From: Rhodospirillales bacterium | GTDB taxonomy: Bacteria; Pseudomonadota; Alphaproteobacteria; Rhodospirillales; 2-12-FULL-67-15 | Assembly: GCA_016872535.1 (NCBI GenBank) | Contig: VGZQ01000020.1 | Location: 1 to 42,551, forward strand | Reading direction: 5' to 3' | Length of the DNA: 42,551 nucleotides | The notes under the pieces: model-generated | Told to the model about the DNA's origin: nothing | Seen by the model: only the letters and a program-made list of their open reading frames with translations | Database searches by the model: none | Made by a program: the position numbers and the translations under genes | Shown here: one piece after another, positions 31,355 to 40,404 of the stretch | How positions within the stretch are numbered: position 1 is the first letter of the stretch | How the letters are laid out: each line of letters starts with the position of its first letter

Positions 31355-33163
31355 TCATCCGCGCGGCAGCACTTCGAACAGACGGAACGCCGACGCCTCC
31401 GGCGGCGTGTCGATGCGCCGGACCCAAGCCGGCGGATTTTTCGTCAGGCGGTCGTACAGGCTTCCCGGCTGCCGGCTTTCCGGACTCAGGCCCTCGACCT
31501 CGTACCCCGGACAAATGGCGATCAGCCCGACGCCGCGCCGGGCGATAATTTCCCGCGCGATCGCATCGTCGGTCGCGGCGAAAGCCTCCAGGGTGTCGCG
31601 CAATGTCGCCTCGGCGCGATGATACGCCATGCCGACGGTCCGATGGGGCGTCCGGTAAAGGACTTCGCCCACGTAATTCATTCCCATCAGGATCGCGCGC
31701 GGCCGTTCCGACCAGGGCGGCCGGTTGAGCGCGTCCGCGAGCCGGCGCCCGGCACAGACGTCGGCGCCGCCGCGGCCGGCGTTCAGCTCGCCCCCGGCCC
31801 GCTGAAAGGCCGACACATAGGCCGCCGCCGGCGGCCCGAGCAACAACAGCGCGACCACCGCCGCGCTTGCTCCCTCGCGCCACGGCCGTGCCCATTTTCG
31901 CCGCGCAATCCCTTCCGTCGCGCGGGCGATCATGTCGCCGAGCGCGAGGCACGGGAATAATCCCGCGTATATCATCCAGCGGATCCAACCGGCGGTCAGC
32001 GCACCGTAAGCCGCGACGCACATGGCGACGAAAACCCACGCCCAGAAGCGCGTTCCGACCCGTTCCCGCCGCAGTCGCCACGCCAGCCATGGCAGCGCCA
32101 ACGCGGTCGCGCCGAGCGTCGCCGGAAATCGTTCGAGCGAAGCGCCCGACTGCAACTCGCCCAGGTTTTCGGCCAAATAGCGGGCAAATTCCGGATCGAC
32201 GCCGGCGAGCGGCCCGGCGAGCGCCTTGGGGAATATCCAAATCCAAATTCCGACCGCCGCCGCCGCGCCGACCGCTGCCGCCGCGATCCGCGTCGCCGGA
32301 GTCCGCAGCTGCCCACGCCCCCCGGCGGCCCATACCGCCGCGAAGAATAACGCGATCAATACGCCCAACGTCGCATGAACGATGGAGATTTGGTCGTATT
32401 CGACGGCCAGCCACGACGGCCCGCGCTCGATCGCGAGCGCGCCAAGCAGTCCCCCCGCGTAACCGATAGCGAAATTTGCCGCGCGCGCGCCACCCGGCTC
32501 GTCCGCGCCCGCCACCCAGACCAAGCCCAACGCGGCGAAACAAATGGCGGCAAAAGCGAAGGCTTCGGGTCCAACCCACACGCCCGCCGCTGCCGCCAGA
32601 CCGGCATAGAAAGCATTGCGTCGTTTCTGTTCTTCGCGGGCCAGGGCCCGGATCATGAATCCGAATCCGAGGGCGGCGAAAAACACGAACAGGATGTGAT
32701 GGTCGCCGCGCACCAGGGCGCCGTACGACATCAGCCCGTACTGGGCGGTCGCGGCGATGCCGGCGAGGATCGCTGCCGTCCGTCCGACCAATGGCAACGC
32801 CGCCCAGGCGAGCAGGACGGCCGAGCCCGCATGCAACACCGGCCCCGACCCCATCGCCGCCGCATACAAGGCCTGCTTGACGCCCAGAATCGGAACCGTC
32901 GGCAAGGCGAGAGCCGAAATCACCACGTCGAGCGGGCGCGTCCAGTGAAACACGTCGCCGTAGGGCGCGTTGGCGCGTGGAAACGACCGGTCGAACCACC
33001 CTTCGCCCCGCCACAGGGCTTCGACCTTGAGCAGACGGACATACCCGTCGTTATCGATAAAACCCGGCGGCAAATCGGAAACCGCGTACCATAACCCGTG
33101 CGCCGCGAGAACGAAGACGAACAGGCCAACATAGGCGCGCGCGCCGATCGCCTCCGATGTCAT
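31355..33163 (-). CDS. STT3/GT66-like multi-pass membrane protein, copy B
   Basis: 602 residues: about 12 membrane helices, then a soluble C-terminal domain of about 150 residues. Its start overlaps the copy A stop as ATGA. GT-C marks: FIDNDGYVR in the first loop (Asp37, Asp39; compare NDGY in PglB), NAPYGDVFHWTRPLD, and GDHHIL (Asp154, His156; compare the D-x-H metal ligands of archaeal AglB). GPEAFAFAA follows at the spot of the family's conserved acidic helix. The acceptor motif WWDYG is missing; at its place stands MGMNYVGEVLYRTPH. Probably transfers a lipid-linked sugar at the outer face of the inner membrane. Confidence 0.72.
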   Translation of the reverse strand: MTSEAIGARAYVGLFVFVLAAHGLWYAVSDLPPGFIDNDGYVRLLKVEALWRGEGWFDRSFPRANAPYGDVFHWTRPLDVVISALALPTVPILGVKQALYAAAMGSGPVLHAGSAVLLAWAALPLVGRTAAILAGIAATAQYGLMSYGALVRGDHHILFVFFAALGFGFMIRALAREEQKRRNAFYAGLAAAAGVWVGPEAFAFAAICFAALGLVWVAGADEPGGARAANFAIGYAGGLLGALAIERGPSWLAVEYDQISIVHATLGVLIALFFAAVWAAGGRGQLRTPATRIAAAAVGAAAAVGIWIWIFPKALAGPLAGVDPEFARYLAENLGELQSGASLERFPATLGATALALPWLAWRLRRERVGTRFWAWVFVAMCVAAYGALTAGWIRWMIYAGLFPCLALGDMIARATEGIARRKWARPWREGASAAVVALLLLGPPAAAYVSAFQRAGGELNAGRGGADVCAGRRLADALNRPPWSERPRAILMGMNYVGEVLYRTPHRTVGMAYHRAEATLRDTLEAFAATDDAIAREIIARRGVGLIAICPGYEVEGLSPESRQPGSLYDRLTKNPPAWVRRIDTPPEASAFRLFEVLPRG

Positions 33164-34986
33164 GGCTTAAGCACCTCGAACAGCCGATAGGCCGACGCCT
33201 TTTCGGGCAGCGCGATTTCCCGAATCCACGGCGGCGACGGGCCCGCGATCAGGCGGTCGTAAAAGGTGCCGGGACCGGTGTCCTTCGCGCCCATCCATTC
33301 GATGCCGAAAGCCGGGCAAATCGCGATCAATTCTATTTTTCGCTTATCGACGATCGCGCGCGCCGCCGCCTCCTCGGTCGCGGCGAGCAGCCGGTTCACG
33401 TCGCGTAGGCCCTCGTAGCCCCGCAAATAGAGCGACGCGACGACACCGTGCGGCGTGCGGTACATGATCTCGCCGCCGATGTTGGCGCCGGTCGCGACCA
33501 CGCGCGAACGGTCAGACCACGGCGGACGGTCGAGCACCTCGGCCAGCGGCTTCGCCCGGCAGGTTTTCATGTTGCGGAGGTGGGCGACGCGCTCCTCGGG
33601 CGTAAAAAGTTTCATGGCGCCGAGCGCCAACCCAAGCGGCCCGATCAGGAACGCGGCCATCACCAGCGCGCTGCCCGCCTCGCGCGCGAGCCGCGAGCCT
33701 CCCCTCGCCACGATCCGTTCGGTGAGCCTGAGCGACATTTCGGCCAGCAGGACGGAAGAAAACAATGCGGCGTAAATGCCCCACCGTCCCCAGGCGGCGG
33801 TGATCGCGCCGTAGAACGCGACGCACGCCGCCAGATGGATCCAGGCGCCCTCGGTCCACAGCGTTCTTTCGCGCGCAAGCCGCCAGGCGAGCCACGGCGC
33901 GGCCAGCAGAACACCGCCCAAGGCCAGCGGCAACCGGTCGGGTCGTAAGCCCGGCGCGTATTCGGACGTGGTGGCGAAGATGAGCGCCGCGACCTCGGGA
34001 TCGAAATCCGCCATCGGCCCCCGGCCGATGGATGGAAAGAGCGCGATCCACGCCGCCAGCACCAGCGCGCCGCAAATCCCGCCCAACACCGCGCGCCAGC
34101 GCCAGCCCAACCGCGCCCCGAATCCTTCGGCGCCGCGCAACAGGGCGAACCCCGCCGCGACCAGAACACCGAGGGCGGCGTGCATGATCGAGAGGCGCTC
34201 GTGCTCGACCGTCGCTGCGTCGGCGCCGCGCTCCAGCAGCAGCGCGATCATCAGGCTAACGGCGAAGGCGGCGGCGGAATCGAATCCCCGCCGCGCGTCG
34301 CCCTCGCCGATCCAATAGAGCCCGAACGCCGCCGCGCAGAGCCCGGCATAGGCGAGCCCCTCGACCCCGACCCAAACGCCCATCGCCGCCGTCATTCCAG
34401 CCGCGAACGCGAAAAATTTGTGCGAGCGTTCGGAATCGAGCGCGCGAACCATGAATCCAAATCCGAGCGCCACCAGAAACAGAAACAAGATGTGATGATC
34501 GGCGCGCATGGCGATGGCGTAGCTCCAGATCATCCCCTGCGCGGCGACGAAGATGCCCGCCAGGATCGCCGCCGTCCGCCCGACCAGCGGCAGCGCCGCC
34601 CAGGCGAGCACGACGGCCGCCCCCGCGTGCAGCACCGGCCCCGACAGCGCGCCCGCCCAGAAGATCGCCGCCTTGGTTCCGAACACCGGCAACAACGGCA
34701 CCGCAAGCAGCAAGATCAGAACGTCGAGCGGCCGGGTAAAATGAGACGTGTCGCCGAAAGGCGCGTTATTGCGCGGAAGCGTGTTGGCGAACCAATCGCC
34801 GCCATGCCACAGCATTTCGACCCGGAGCACGCGCACATAGCCGTCGCTGTCGACGAACTCGTCGGGAAATTTCGACAAAACGAACCACAGGGCGTGGGCC
34901 GCGAGGGCGAACAGGAACAGCCCAAGATACGTCCGCGCGACGATCATGCGGGAGGCCCCCGCCGGCGTGAGGGCCGTGTCGGACAT
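33160..34986 (-). CDS. STT3/GT66-like multi-pass membrane protein, copy A
   Basis: 608 residues from the ATG at 34986, 5 bases after the second Flp gene. Paralogue of copy B over the full length. Catalytic-type residues: FVDSDGYVR (Asp46, Asp48), NNAPFGDTSHFTRPLDVLIL, and RADHHIL (Asp163, His165), a spacing close to that reported for Archaeoglobus AglB (Asp47, Asp161, His163). VGVEGLAYAG and LERGADAATVEHERLS follow. WWDYG is again replaced (ATGANIGGEIMYRTPH). Two paralogues in tandem suggest either a heteromer or two transfer steps. The long upstream frame extension is not protein-like. Confidence 0.72.
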   Translation of the reverse strand: MSDTALTPAGASRMIVARTYLGLFLFALAAHALWFVLSKFPDEFVDSDGYVRVLRVEMLWHGGDWFANTLPRNNAPFGDTSHFTRPLDVLILLLAVPLLPVFGTKAAIFWAGALSGPVLHAGAAVVLAWAALPLVGRTAAILAGIFVAAQGMIWSYAIAMRADHHILFLFLVALGFGFMVRALDSERSHKFFAFAAGMTAAMGVWVGVEGLAYAGLCAAAFGLYWIGEGDARRGFDSAAAFAVSLMIALLLERGADAATVEHERLSIMHAALGVLVAAGFALLRGAEGFGARLGWRWRAVLGGICGALVLAAWIALFPSIGRGPMADFDPEVAALIFATTSEYAPGLRPDRLPLALGGVLLAAPWLAWRLARERTLWTEGAWIHLAACVAFYGAITAAWGRWGIYAALFSSVLLAEMSLRLTERIVARGGSRLAREAGSALVMAAFLIGPLGLALGAMKLFTPEERVAHLRNMKTCRAKPLAEVLDRPPWSDRSRVVATGANIGGEIMYRTPHGVVASLYLRGYEGLRDVNRLLAATEEAAARAIVDKRKIELIAICPAFGIEWMGAKDTGPGTFYDRLIAGPSPPWIREIALPEKASAYRLFEVLKP

Positions 34987-34991
34987 TCGCG

Positions 34992-35162
34992 TCACAGATT
35001 GTTGGAAACGGCGTTGGAGATGAAATTGTACATGTCGGTCATCTCGCCGCTGAGCAGTCCGACCGCCGCGACGATCGCCAGGAAGATCAGGCTGGCGATC
35101 AAGGCGTACTCGATCGCGGTCGCCCCCCTGTCGTCCGCCCCAAATCGCCGAAGGAAGATCAT
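34992..35162 (-). CDS. flp: Second Flp-type pilin
   Basis: A 56-residue prepilin. Leader MIFLRRFGADDRG, then the mature start ATAIEYALIASLIFLAIVAA with the Flp Glu-Tyr pair, and a tail MTDMYNFISNAVSNNL longer than in the first Flp. It shares the RGATAIEY/NGATAIEY cut site and so should be a substrate of CpaA. The gene sits 9 bases after an isomerase-like gene and 5 bases before the STT3-like copy A, so it is locked into that operon, 4.7 kb from the Tad run. The ribosome-binding site is weak, suggesting coupled, low-level translation. No N-x-S/T sequon is present. Confidence 0.92.
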   Translation of the reverse strand: MIFLRRFGADDRGATAIEYALIASLIFLAIVAAVGLLSGEMTDMYNFISNAVSNNL

Positions 35163-35171
35163 GGCGCGATC

Positions 35172-35972
35172 TTATCCGGCGTCGTTCAAATCCCCAAGAG
35201 GCCGCAACCCGTATCGGGCCGCCCACGACAAACCGTCGGCGGTTTTGGCGCGCGGGCGGTATTCGCAACCGATCCAGCCGTCGTAGCCGGAATCGTCGAA
35301 CAGCGCGAACAATTCGGGGTACGGGATTTCAGAAGGTATCGGCTCATGCCGTCCGGGCACTCCCGCGATCTGGATGTGTGCAATACGCGACCTATGAGCC
35401 CGGAAGGTCTCCGCGAGAGCTGCGCCGGACATGGCCGCATGATAGACGTCGTATTGCAGCCACAAATTGGTATGCGCCACCGCGTCGTGGATGGCGCGCG
35501 CTTGCCCCATGCCGCTCAGGAAATATCCTGGCATGTCGATCGGGTTGAGCGGCTCGATCAGCGCGCGCACGCCTTCCCGCTCCGCCCGCGCCGCCGCCCG
35601 GCGCAGGTTGGCGATGTACGTCCGTTCGGTTTCCGCGCTCGCGGGCGCGTTACCTGCCAGCACATGCAGCCGCGAACAAGACAGCATCCGCGCATACGCC
35701 AGCCCGCGTTCCAGGGATTCGCGGAAATCGTTTTCGCGCCCGGGGACGGCGGCGAACCCGCGCTCGCCCTTGTCCGGGTCGCCGGCGGGCGCGTTGATCA
35801 GAGCCATGTCGAGCCCGGCGTCGGTCAACCAACCGCGAATATCTTCCGCCGCCCACGCATACGGGTTCTGGCATTCGACCGCGCGGAACCCGGCGCGGCG
35901 GGCAAGGTGGAAACGCTCCTCGAACGGCGCCTCGGCGAACAGAAACATCACGCTGGCGGCGAAGCGCGGCAT
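35172..35972 (-). CDS. Hydroxypyruvate isomerase-like TIM-barrel protein
   Basis: 266 residues of the xylose-isomerase-like TIM barrel. Marks of the Hyi/OtnI group: AASVMFLFAEAPFEERFHLA at the start, GFRAVECQNPYAW, INAPAGDPDKGERGFAAVPG, LIEPLNPIDMPGYFLS (metal-ligand Glu), LQYDVYHAAMSG (Asp, His), IAHIQIAGVPGRHEP and IGCEYRPRAKTADGLSW. Members interconvert hydroxypyruvate and tartronate semialdehyde or 2-oxo-tetronates. All metal ligands seem present. It is 6 bases after the ELM1-like gene and 9 bases before the second flp; its link with them is unclear and may be chance operon sharing. Confidence 0.87.
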   Translation of the reverse strand: MPRFAASVMFLFAEAPFEERFHLARRAGFRAVECQNPYAWAAEDIRGWLTDAGLDMALINAPAGDPDKGERGFAAVPGRENDFRESLERGLAYARMLSCSRLHVLAGNAPASAETERTYIANLRRAAARAEREGVRALIEPLNPIDMPGYFLSGMGQARAIHDAVAHTNLWLQYDVYHAAMSGAALAETFRAHRSRIAHIQIAGVPGRHEPIPSEIPYPELFALFDDSGYDGWIGCEYRPRAKTADGLSWAARYGLRPLGDLNDAG

Positions 35973-35978
35973 CGACGG

Positions 35979-36956
35979 TCAGCGCGTCCGGCGCTTCCTG
36001 ATTTCGGCGGCGACCGCTTCCGCCGCGTTAAGCTGCGGCCCATCCTTGCGCCCCGCCGTCGCCTGGTCGGTCAGCGGGCGCGCGAAGCCGAGGTCGTATA
36101 GTTCCCGGTGCAGGCGCGCGTATTTGGGCGTCACGAACTCGTCGCGCGCGAAGATGTAAACCGGCGCTCCCGACGCGCACGCTTCCGAACACATGGACAT
36201 GGAATCGCCAGTGACCACCACCGCGTCGGCGAGCGCGAGAAAGCCGAGATAAGGATTCTCGCCCGCATCCCCCCAGCGATGCACATGGCGCGGAACGCTT
36301 ACGCGCGCGAGCAAGGCGTTCAGGGCGGCGGGGTCAGTGCGCCGGCTCGACGTGATCAGCAGCGATCCGCCGCTGCGGCGGGCGAACGCTTCGAGGCGCG
36401 CCGCCAAATCCTCCATCACAGCGCCCCCAAGTGCCCGGCCCTTGGCGCTGCCGCCGATCAGGACCGCGATCAGGGGCTTCGGCAAATGCGCGAGGCGGCT
36501 CCGCCACGCGTCCGCCGCCTGGGCCAGCGTATCGGGGCGGATGCGGTGCGGAGCCCCGGTGATGAAAAAAACGTTCGCGCCCGGCGGCGCCCGATCGTGA
36601 TGCGGTACCGCGATCAGGTCGAAGTCCCGGCGCGCGAAATGCCCCGGGTCCATGATCTGGACCGCGAACGTTTGCCCGCCGGAGATCCGCTTGATCGCCC
36701 GCGCGACCGGCGCGACCCGCCGTCCAGCGCCGAGGACGATGTCCGGCCAGGGCGGCGCCAGCTCGTTCCGGCTATCCCGGCTCACGCCCGCGAAGGACGC
36801 GCCAAGCAAAAAATTCGGCAACCCGCCGAGCGGACCGTAGCGGATTTCCTTGACGGCGAACGGCAATCCCAACGCCTCGGCCACGCCCAAGACTTGCCCG
36901 CGGTTGCCGGGGCGGTCGTCGGCCAGGACCCAGACCTTCACGTCGGCATCGCTCAC
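35979..36956 (-). CDS. ELM1-family (DUF1022) GT-B-like protein
   Basis: 325 residues from a GTG at 36956 with GAGGG upstream. Family signature: [20 protein letters not shown] at the start, [40 protein letters not shown] and [20 protein letters not shown], the last like a nucleotide-sugar-binding C-domain of GT-B enzymes. The family is named after a plant mitochondrial fission factor, but the bacterial members have no proven role; position next to sugar genes and a GT-B-like fold suggest glycosyl transfer. It is first in the five-gene run and divergent from pyrE. Confidence 0.88.
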   Translation of the reverse strand: MSDADVKVWVLADDRPGNRGQVLGVAEALGLPFAVKEIRYGPLGGLPNFLLGASFAGVSRDSRNELAPPWPDIVLGAGRRVAPVARAIKRISGGQTFAVQIMDPGHFARRDFDLIAVPHHDRAPPGANVFFITGAPHRIRPDTLAQAADAWRSRLAHLPKPLIAVLIGGSAKGRALGGAVMEDLAARLEAFARRSGGSLLITSSRRTDPAALNALLARVSVPRHVHRWGDAGENPYLGFLALADAVVVTGDSMSMCSEACASGAPVYIFARDEFVTPKYARLHRELYDLGFARPLTDQATAGRKDGPQLNAAEAVAAEIRKRRTR

Positions 36957-37052
36957 CGCTTGGGTTCCCTCGGATTATTTTTCCCCGGTTCCAATCGCGG
37001 GGCGCATGGGCATAATACCCGCCCCCCTACTCCCTGGCACGGAATTCACCGC

Positions 37053-37730
37053 ATGACCGCCAAGCCCATCCACGGCGCCGATATCGCCACGGCGAAGATC
37101 CTGCTCGACATCAAGGCTATCAATTTCCGTCCCGCGCAGCCCTACATCTTCACCTCGGGCTGGGCGAGCCCGGTCTATATCGACTGCCGCAAGCTGATCT
37201 CGTTTCCGGCCGAACGGCGCCATGTGGTTCAGCAGGCGGTCTCGATCCTCGGCACCGAGGTCGGTTGGCGCCAGATCGACGCGGTGGCGGGCGGCGAAAC
37301 CGCCGGCATTCCCTACGCTGCCTGGATCGCCGAGGCGGCCGACAAGCCGATGCTCTATGTGCGCAAGCAGGCGAAGGGTTTCGGCCGCAACGCCCAGATC
37401 GAGGGCGATTTTGCCGAAGGCGCGCGCGTGGTGCTGGTGGAAGACCTCGCCACCGACGGCGCGAGCAAGATCAATTTCGTCAACGCCCTGCGCAAGGCCG
37501 GGGCGAAAGTCGGCGACTCCTTCGTCGTCTTTTTCTACGGCATTTTCCCGGGTGCCCTCGGCACGCTCGCCGAATCCGACCTGCGGCTCCACTTTCTCGC
37601 CACCTGGTGGGACGTGCTGAAGGTGGCCGAGGAAGGCGATTACTTCGACCCCAAGGTGATCGCCGAAGTGCGCCGCTTCCTCGAAGACCCGATCGCCTGG
37701 TCCGCCGCCCACGGCGGCAAGGGGAAATAG
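37053..37730 (+). CDS. pyrE: Orotate phosphoribosyltransferase
   Basis: 225 residues from the ATG at 37053. Marks: [38 protein letters not shown], and the PRPP-binding loop [14 protein letters not shown]. This is the alphaproteobacterial type of PyrE, which joins orotate to PRPP in UMP synthesis. The open frame continues far upstream through the ELM1-like gene in antisense, which is not coding. It is 96 bases from the divergent ELM1-like gene. Confidence 0.95.
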   Translation: MTAKPIHGADIATAKILLDIKAINFRPAQPYIFTSGWASPVYIDCRKLISFPAERRHVVQQAVSILGTEVGWRQIDAVAGGETAGIPYAAWIAEAADKPMLYVRKQAKGFGRNAQIEGDFAEGARVVLVEDLATDGASKINFVNALRKAGAKVGDSFVVFFYGIFPGALGTLAESDLRLHFLATWWDVLKVAEEGDYFDPKVIAEVRRFLEDPIAWSAAHGGKGK

Positions 37731-37740
37731 CGGGCAACCG

Positions 37741-38625
37741 ATGCCGATGACGATACGGGCCGAACCTGTTCCCGACGTCAGGGGAGAACTTCTGGAATCG
37801 CCGGTGTGGGATGACCGGCGCCAACTTCTCTGGCTGGTGGATATCGTCGGGTGCTTGGTGCTGGGCGTCGATCCTGACGGCGCGCCGGGTCATGTCGTTC
37901 GCTATCGCTTTCCGATGCCGTCGGAACCCGGCTCGCTCGCGCTCGCGACGGACGGCTCGCTGGTGGTTGCCTTGCGCGATCAAGTGGCGCGTCTCGACGT
38001 CGCGACCGGAATGCTTACTACCCTCGCCATGGCGGAACACGATCCCAAAACCACGCGCATGAACGACGGGCGTTGCGACCCTCGCGGCCGGTTTTGGGTC
38101 GGGTCCATGTTTGAGCCGCGCGACAAGCCGGCGGCCGCGCTCTATCGCTTGGAGAAAGATCGTCTGGTGCCGCAAGTCACCGGGATCACGCTCGCGAACG
38201 GGCTCGCGTTCGATCCGGACGGGCGCGGCGGTTGGCACGCGGATACGCCCGCGCGCGTCGTGTGGCGGTTCGAATTCGACGCCGCGGGCGGCATCCGCGA
38301 GCGGCGGCCGTTCTTGACCCTCGGCCCCGACGCGCGACCCGACGGCGCGACTGTGGATTCGGAGGGTGCCTACTGGCTCAGCGCCATCGACGCCGGCGAG
38401 GTGCGCCGCTATCGTCGGGACGGCACGCCAGATAGGCGCATCGCGGTGCCGACGCCGTGGCCGACCATGCCCGCCTTCGGCGGCCCGGACCTGAAGACCT
38501 GCTTCGTCACCAGCCTGCGCGTCGGGCGCGACCCGGGTCAACTAGCGGCGGCCCCGCTCTCCGGCTGTCTTTTCCGATTCCACAGCGATGTCGCAGGCTT
38601 CCCGGAACCACGGGTCGCGCTGTAG
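37741..38625 (+). CDS. SMP-30/gluconolactonase-family protein
   Basis: 294 residues, a six-bladed beta-propeller lactonase. Metal ligands of the family are visible: Glu19 in LLESPVWDD, Asn in TTRMNDGRCDPRGRFWVGSM, the TLANGLAFDPDG motif, and Asp in LGPDARPDGATVDSEGAYW. Such enzymes open sugar lactones; a gluconolactone or related sugar acid is likely but unproven. It starts 10 bases after pyrE and may share its transcript. The start could also be the second ATG at 37747. Confidence 0.9.
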   Translation: MPMTIRAEPVPDVRGELLESPVWDDRRQLLWLVDIVGCLVLGVDPDGAPGHVVRYRFPMPSEPGSLALATDGSLVVALRDQVARLDVATGMLTTLAMAEHDPKTTRMNDGRCDPRGRFWVGSMFEPRDKPAAALYRLEKDRLVPQVTGITLANGLAFDPDGRGGWHADTPARVVWRFEFDAAGGIRERRPFLTLGPDARPDGATVDSEGAYWLSAIDAGEVRRYRRDGTPDRRIAVPTPWPTMPAFGGPDLKTCFVTSLRVGRDPGQLAAAPLSGCLFRFHSDVAGFPEPRVAL

Positions 38626-38718
38626 CAATCCGCTAAGAAAAACATGCCCGATCAATAGCTTAAAGGCGTTTTATCCAGCTCAAGCCGGGACAAACCTGAT
38701 CAATGCTACCATCGGGCC

Positions 38719-40404
38719 ATGCCGTTTTCGCCCGCCCGCGTACCGGTTCTCCTCGGCGCGCTCGCCCTCGCCTCCGCATTAGCCCCGGAGGGCGCCAAGC
38801 CGGCCGAGGCCAAGGACGAGCTGGTCATCGGCATGACCCAGTTCCCGGCCACCTTCCATCCGTCGATCGATTCCATGTTGGCCAAGACCTACGTGCTCAG
38901 CATGGCCCGGCGGCCGCTCACCATGCACGACGCCCGCTGGGAACTCGGCTGCATGATCTGCGTTAGCTTGCCGACCATCGAGAACGGCGGCGCGGTGCCG
39001 GAAACCACCCCCGACGGCAAAAAAGGCGTCGCCGTCACCTTCACCTTCCGCCCCGGCCTCAAGTGGGGCGACGGCACGCCGCTCACGTCGCGCGACGTGG
39101 CCTTCACGCTGGAAGTCGGGCGCCATCCCCAGACCGGCGTTTCCAACCAGGAATTCTACCGCAGCCTCTATAAGGTCGACGCCAAAAACGACGACACCTT
39201 CACGCTGCACTTCGACAAGCTCACCTTCGATTACAACGCGGTCAACGACATGGGCCTCCTGCCCGCGCACCTGGAGGAAAAACCGTTCCGCGCCGACCCC
39301 GCCGCCTACAAGAACCGCACCCTCTACGACACCGATACCGCCAACCCCGGCCTCTACTACGGCCCCTATCGCATCGCCGAGGTCACGGCGGGCTCGCACG
39401 TGGTGCTGGTGCCGAACGACACTTGGCCCGGCGCCAAGCCCCGCTTCAAGCGCGTGGTGGTGCGCGTGATCGAAAACACCGCCGCGCTCGAAGCCAATCT
39501 GCTATCCGGCGCCATCGACATGATCGCGGGCGAGCTCGGCCTCACCGTCGATCAGGCGGTCGCCTTCGCCAAGCGCCACGGCGAGCGGTTCAACGTGATC
39601 TTCAAGCCGAGCCTGGTCTACGAACACCTGGAGCCCAACCTGGAGAACCCGATCCTGAGGGACAAGCGCGTGCGCCAGGCGCTGCTGCATGCCCTCGACC
39701 GCGAAACCATCGTCCAGCAGCTGTTCGCCGGTCATCAGCCGGTCGCCCATACCGGGGTCAACCCGCTCGATTGGATCCATAACCCCGAGGTCCGCAAATA
39801 TCCCTATGACCCGAAGCGCGCGGCCGCGCTGCTCGACGAAGCGGGCTGGTCGGTCATGCGGGGTGGATTCCGCCACAACGCCAAGGGCGAGCGCCTTTCC
39901 TTCGAGCTTGCCACCACCGCCGGCAACCGCACCCGCGAGGCGGTGCAGCAGGTGCTGCAAAGCCAATGGCGCGCGGTCGGGGCCGACGCGCGCATCAAGA
40001 ACCAGCCCGCGCGCGTGTTCTTCGGCGAAACCGTGCGCAAGCGGACGTTCCCGGGCTTCGCCATGTTTGCCTGGTACAGCGCGCCGGAAAACGTGCCGCG
40101 CACCATTCTTCATTCCAGCCACATTCCGACCGAAGCCAACAACTTCGCCGGCCAGAACTACACCGGCTACGCCAACCCGGAGATGGACCGGCTGATCGAC
40201 GCGATCGAGGTGGAACTGAATCGGGAAAAACGCCGCGCGTTGTGGAAGCGCTTCCAGGACATCTACGCCGAGGATTTGCCGTCGCTGCCGCTCTTCTTCC
40301 GCGCCGACGCCTTCGTGCTGCCCAAGTGGCTGGCGGGCGTGGAACCGACCGGCCACCAGGGCGTCAGCACCCTTTGGATCGAGAACTGGCGGGTTCAAAA
40401 ATGA
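38719..40404 (+). CDS. Dipeptide/oligopeptide-type ABC substrate-binding protein
   Basis: 561 residues, family 5 periplasmic binding protein (DppA/OppA type). Signal peptide: VPVLLGALALASALA, cut before KPAEAKD. Body: VIGMTQFPATFHPSIDSMLA, FTFRPGLKWGDGTPLTSRDV (the family's W-x-D-G-x-P-[FL]-x-x-x-D-V), and LRDKRVRQALLHALDRETIV. Long members of this family bind peptides, sugars or nickel; specificity is not visible. It overlaps the first permease gene by ATGA. Confidence 0.93.
   Translation: MPFSPARVPVLLGALALASALAPEGAKPAEAKDELVIGMTQFPATFHPSIDSMLAKTYVLSMARRPLTMHDARWELGCMICVSLPTIENGGAVPETTPDGKKGVAVTFTFRPGLKWGDGTPLTSRDVAFTLEVGRHPQTGVSNQEFYRSLYKVDAKNDDTFTLHFDKLTFDYNAVNDMGLLPAHLEEKPFRADPAAYKNRTLYDTDTANPGLYYGPYRIAEVTAGSHVVLVPNDTWPGAKPRFKRVVVRVIENTAALEANLLSGAIDMIAGELGLTVDQAVAFAKRHGERFNVIFKPSLVYEHLEPNLENPILRDKRVRQALLHALDRETIVQQLFAGHQPVAHTGVNPLDWIHNPEVRKYPYDPKRAAALLDEAGWSVMRGGFRHNAKGERLSFELATTAGNRTREAVQQVLQSQWRAVGADARIKNQPARVFFGETVRKRTFPGFAMFAWYSAPENVPRTILHSSHIPTEANNFAGQNYTGYANPEMDRLIDAIEVELNREKRRALWKRFQDIYAEDLPSLPLFFRADAFVLPKWLAGVEPTGHQGVSTLWIENWRVQK

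Noticed and set aside
30495-33014. 839-codon minus-strand open frame
   Set aside because: Out-of-frame shadow of STT3-like copy B and antisense to the Crp-like gene; Arg/Gly-rich with no fold-like pattern.
31355-34986. Calling the pair true PglB oligosaccharyltransferases
   Set aside because: The WWDYG acceptor motif is absent in both and no sequon is present in the pilins, so only a GT66-like label is justified.
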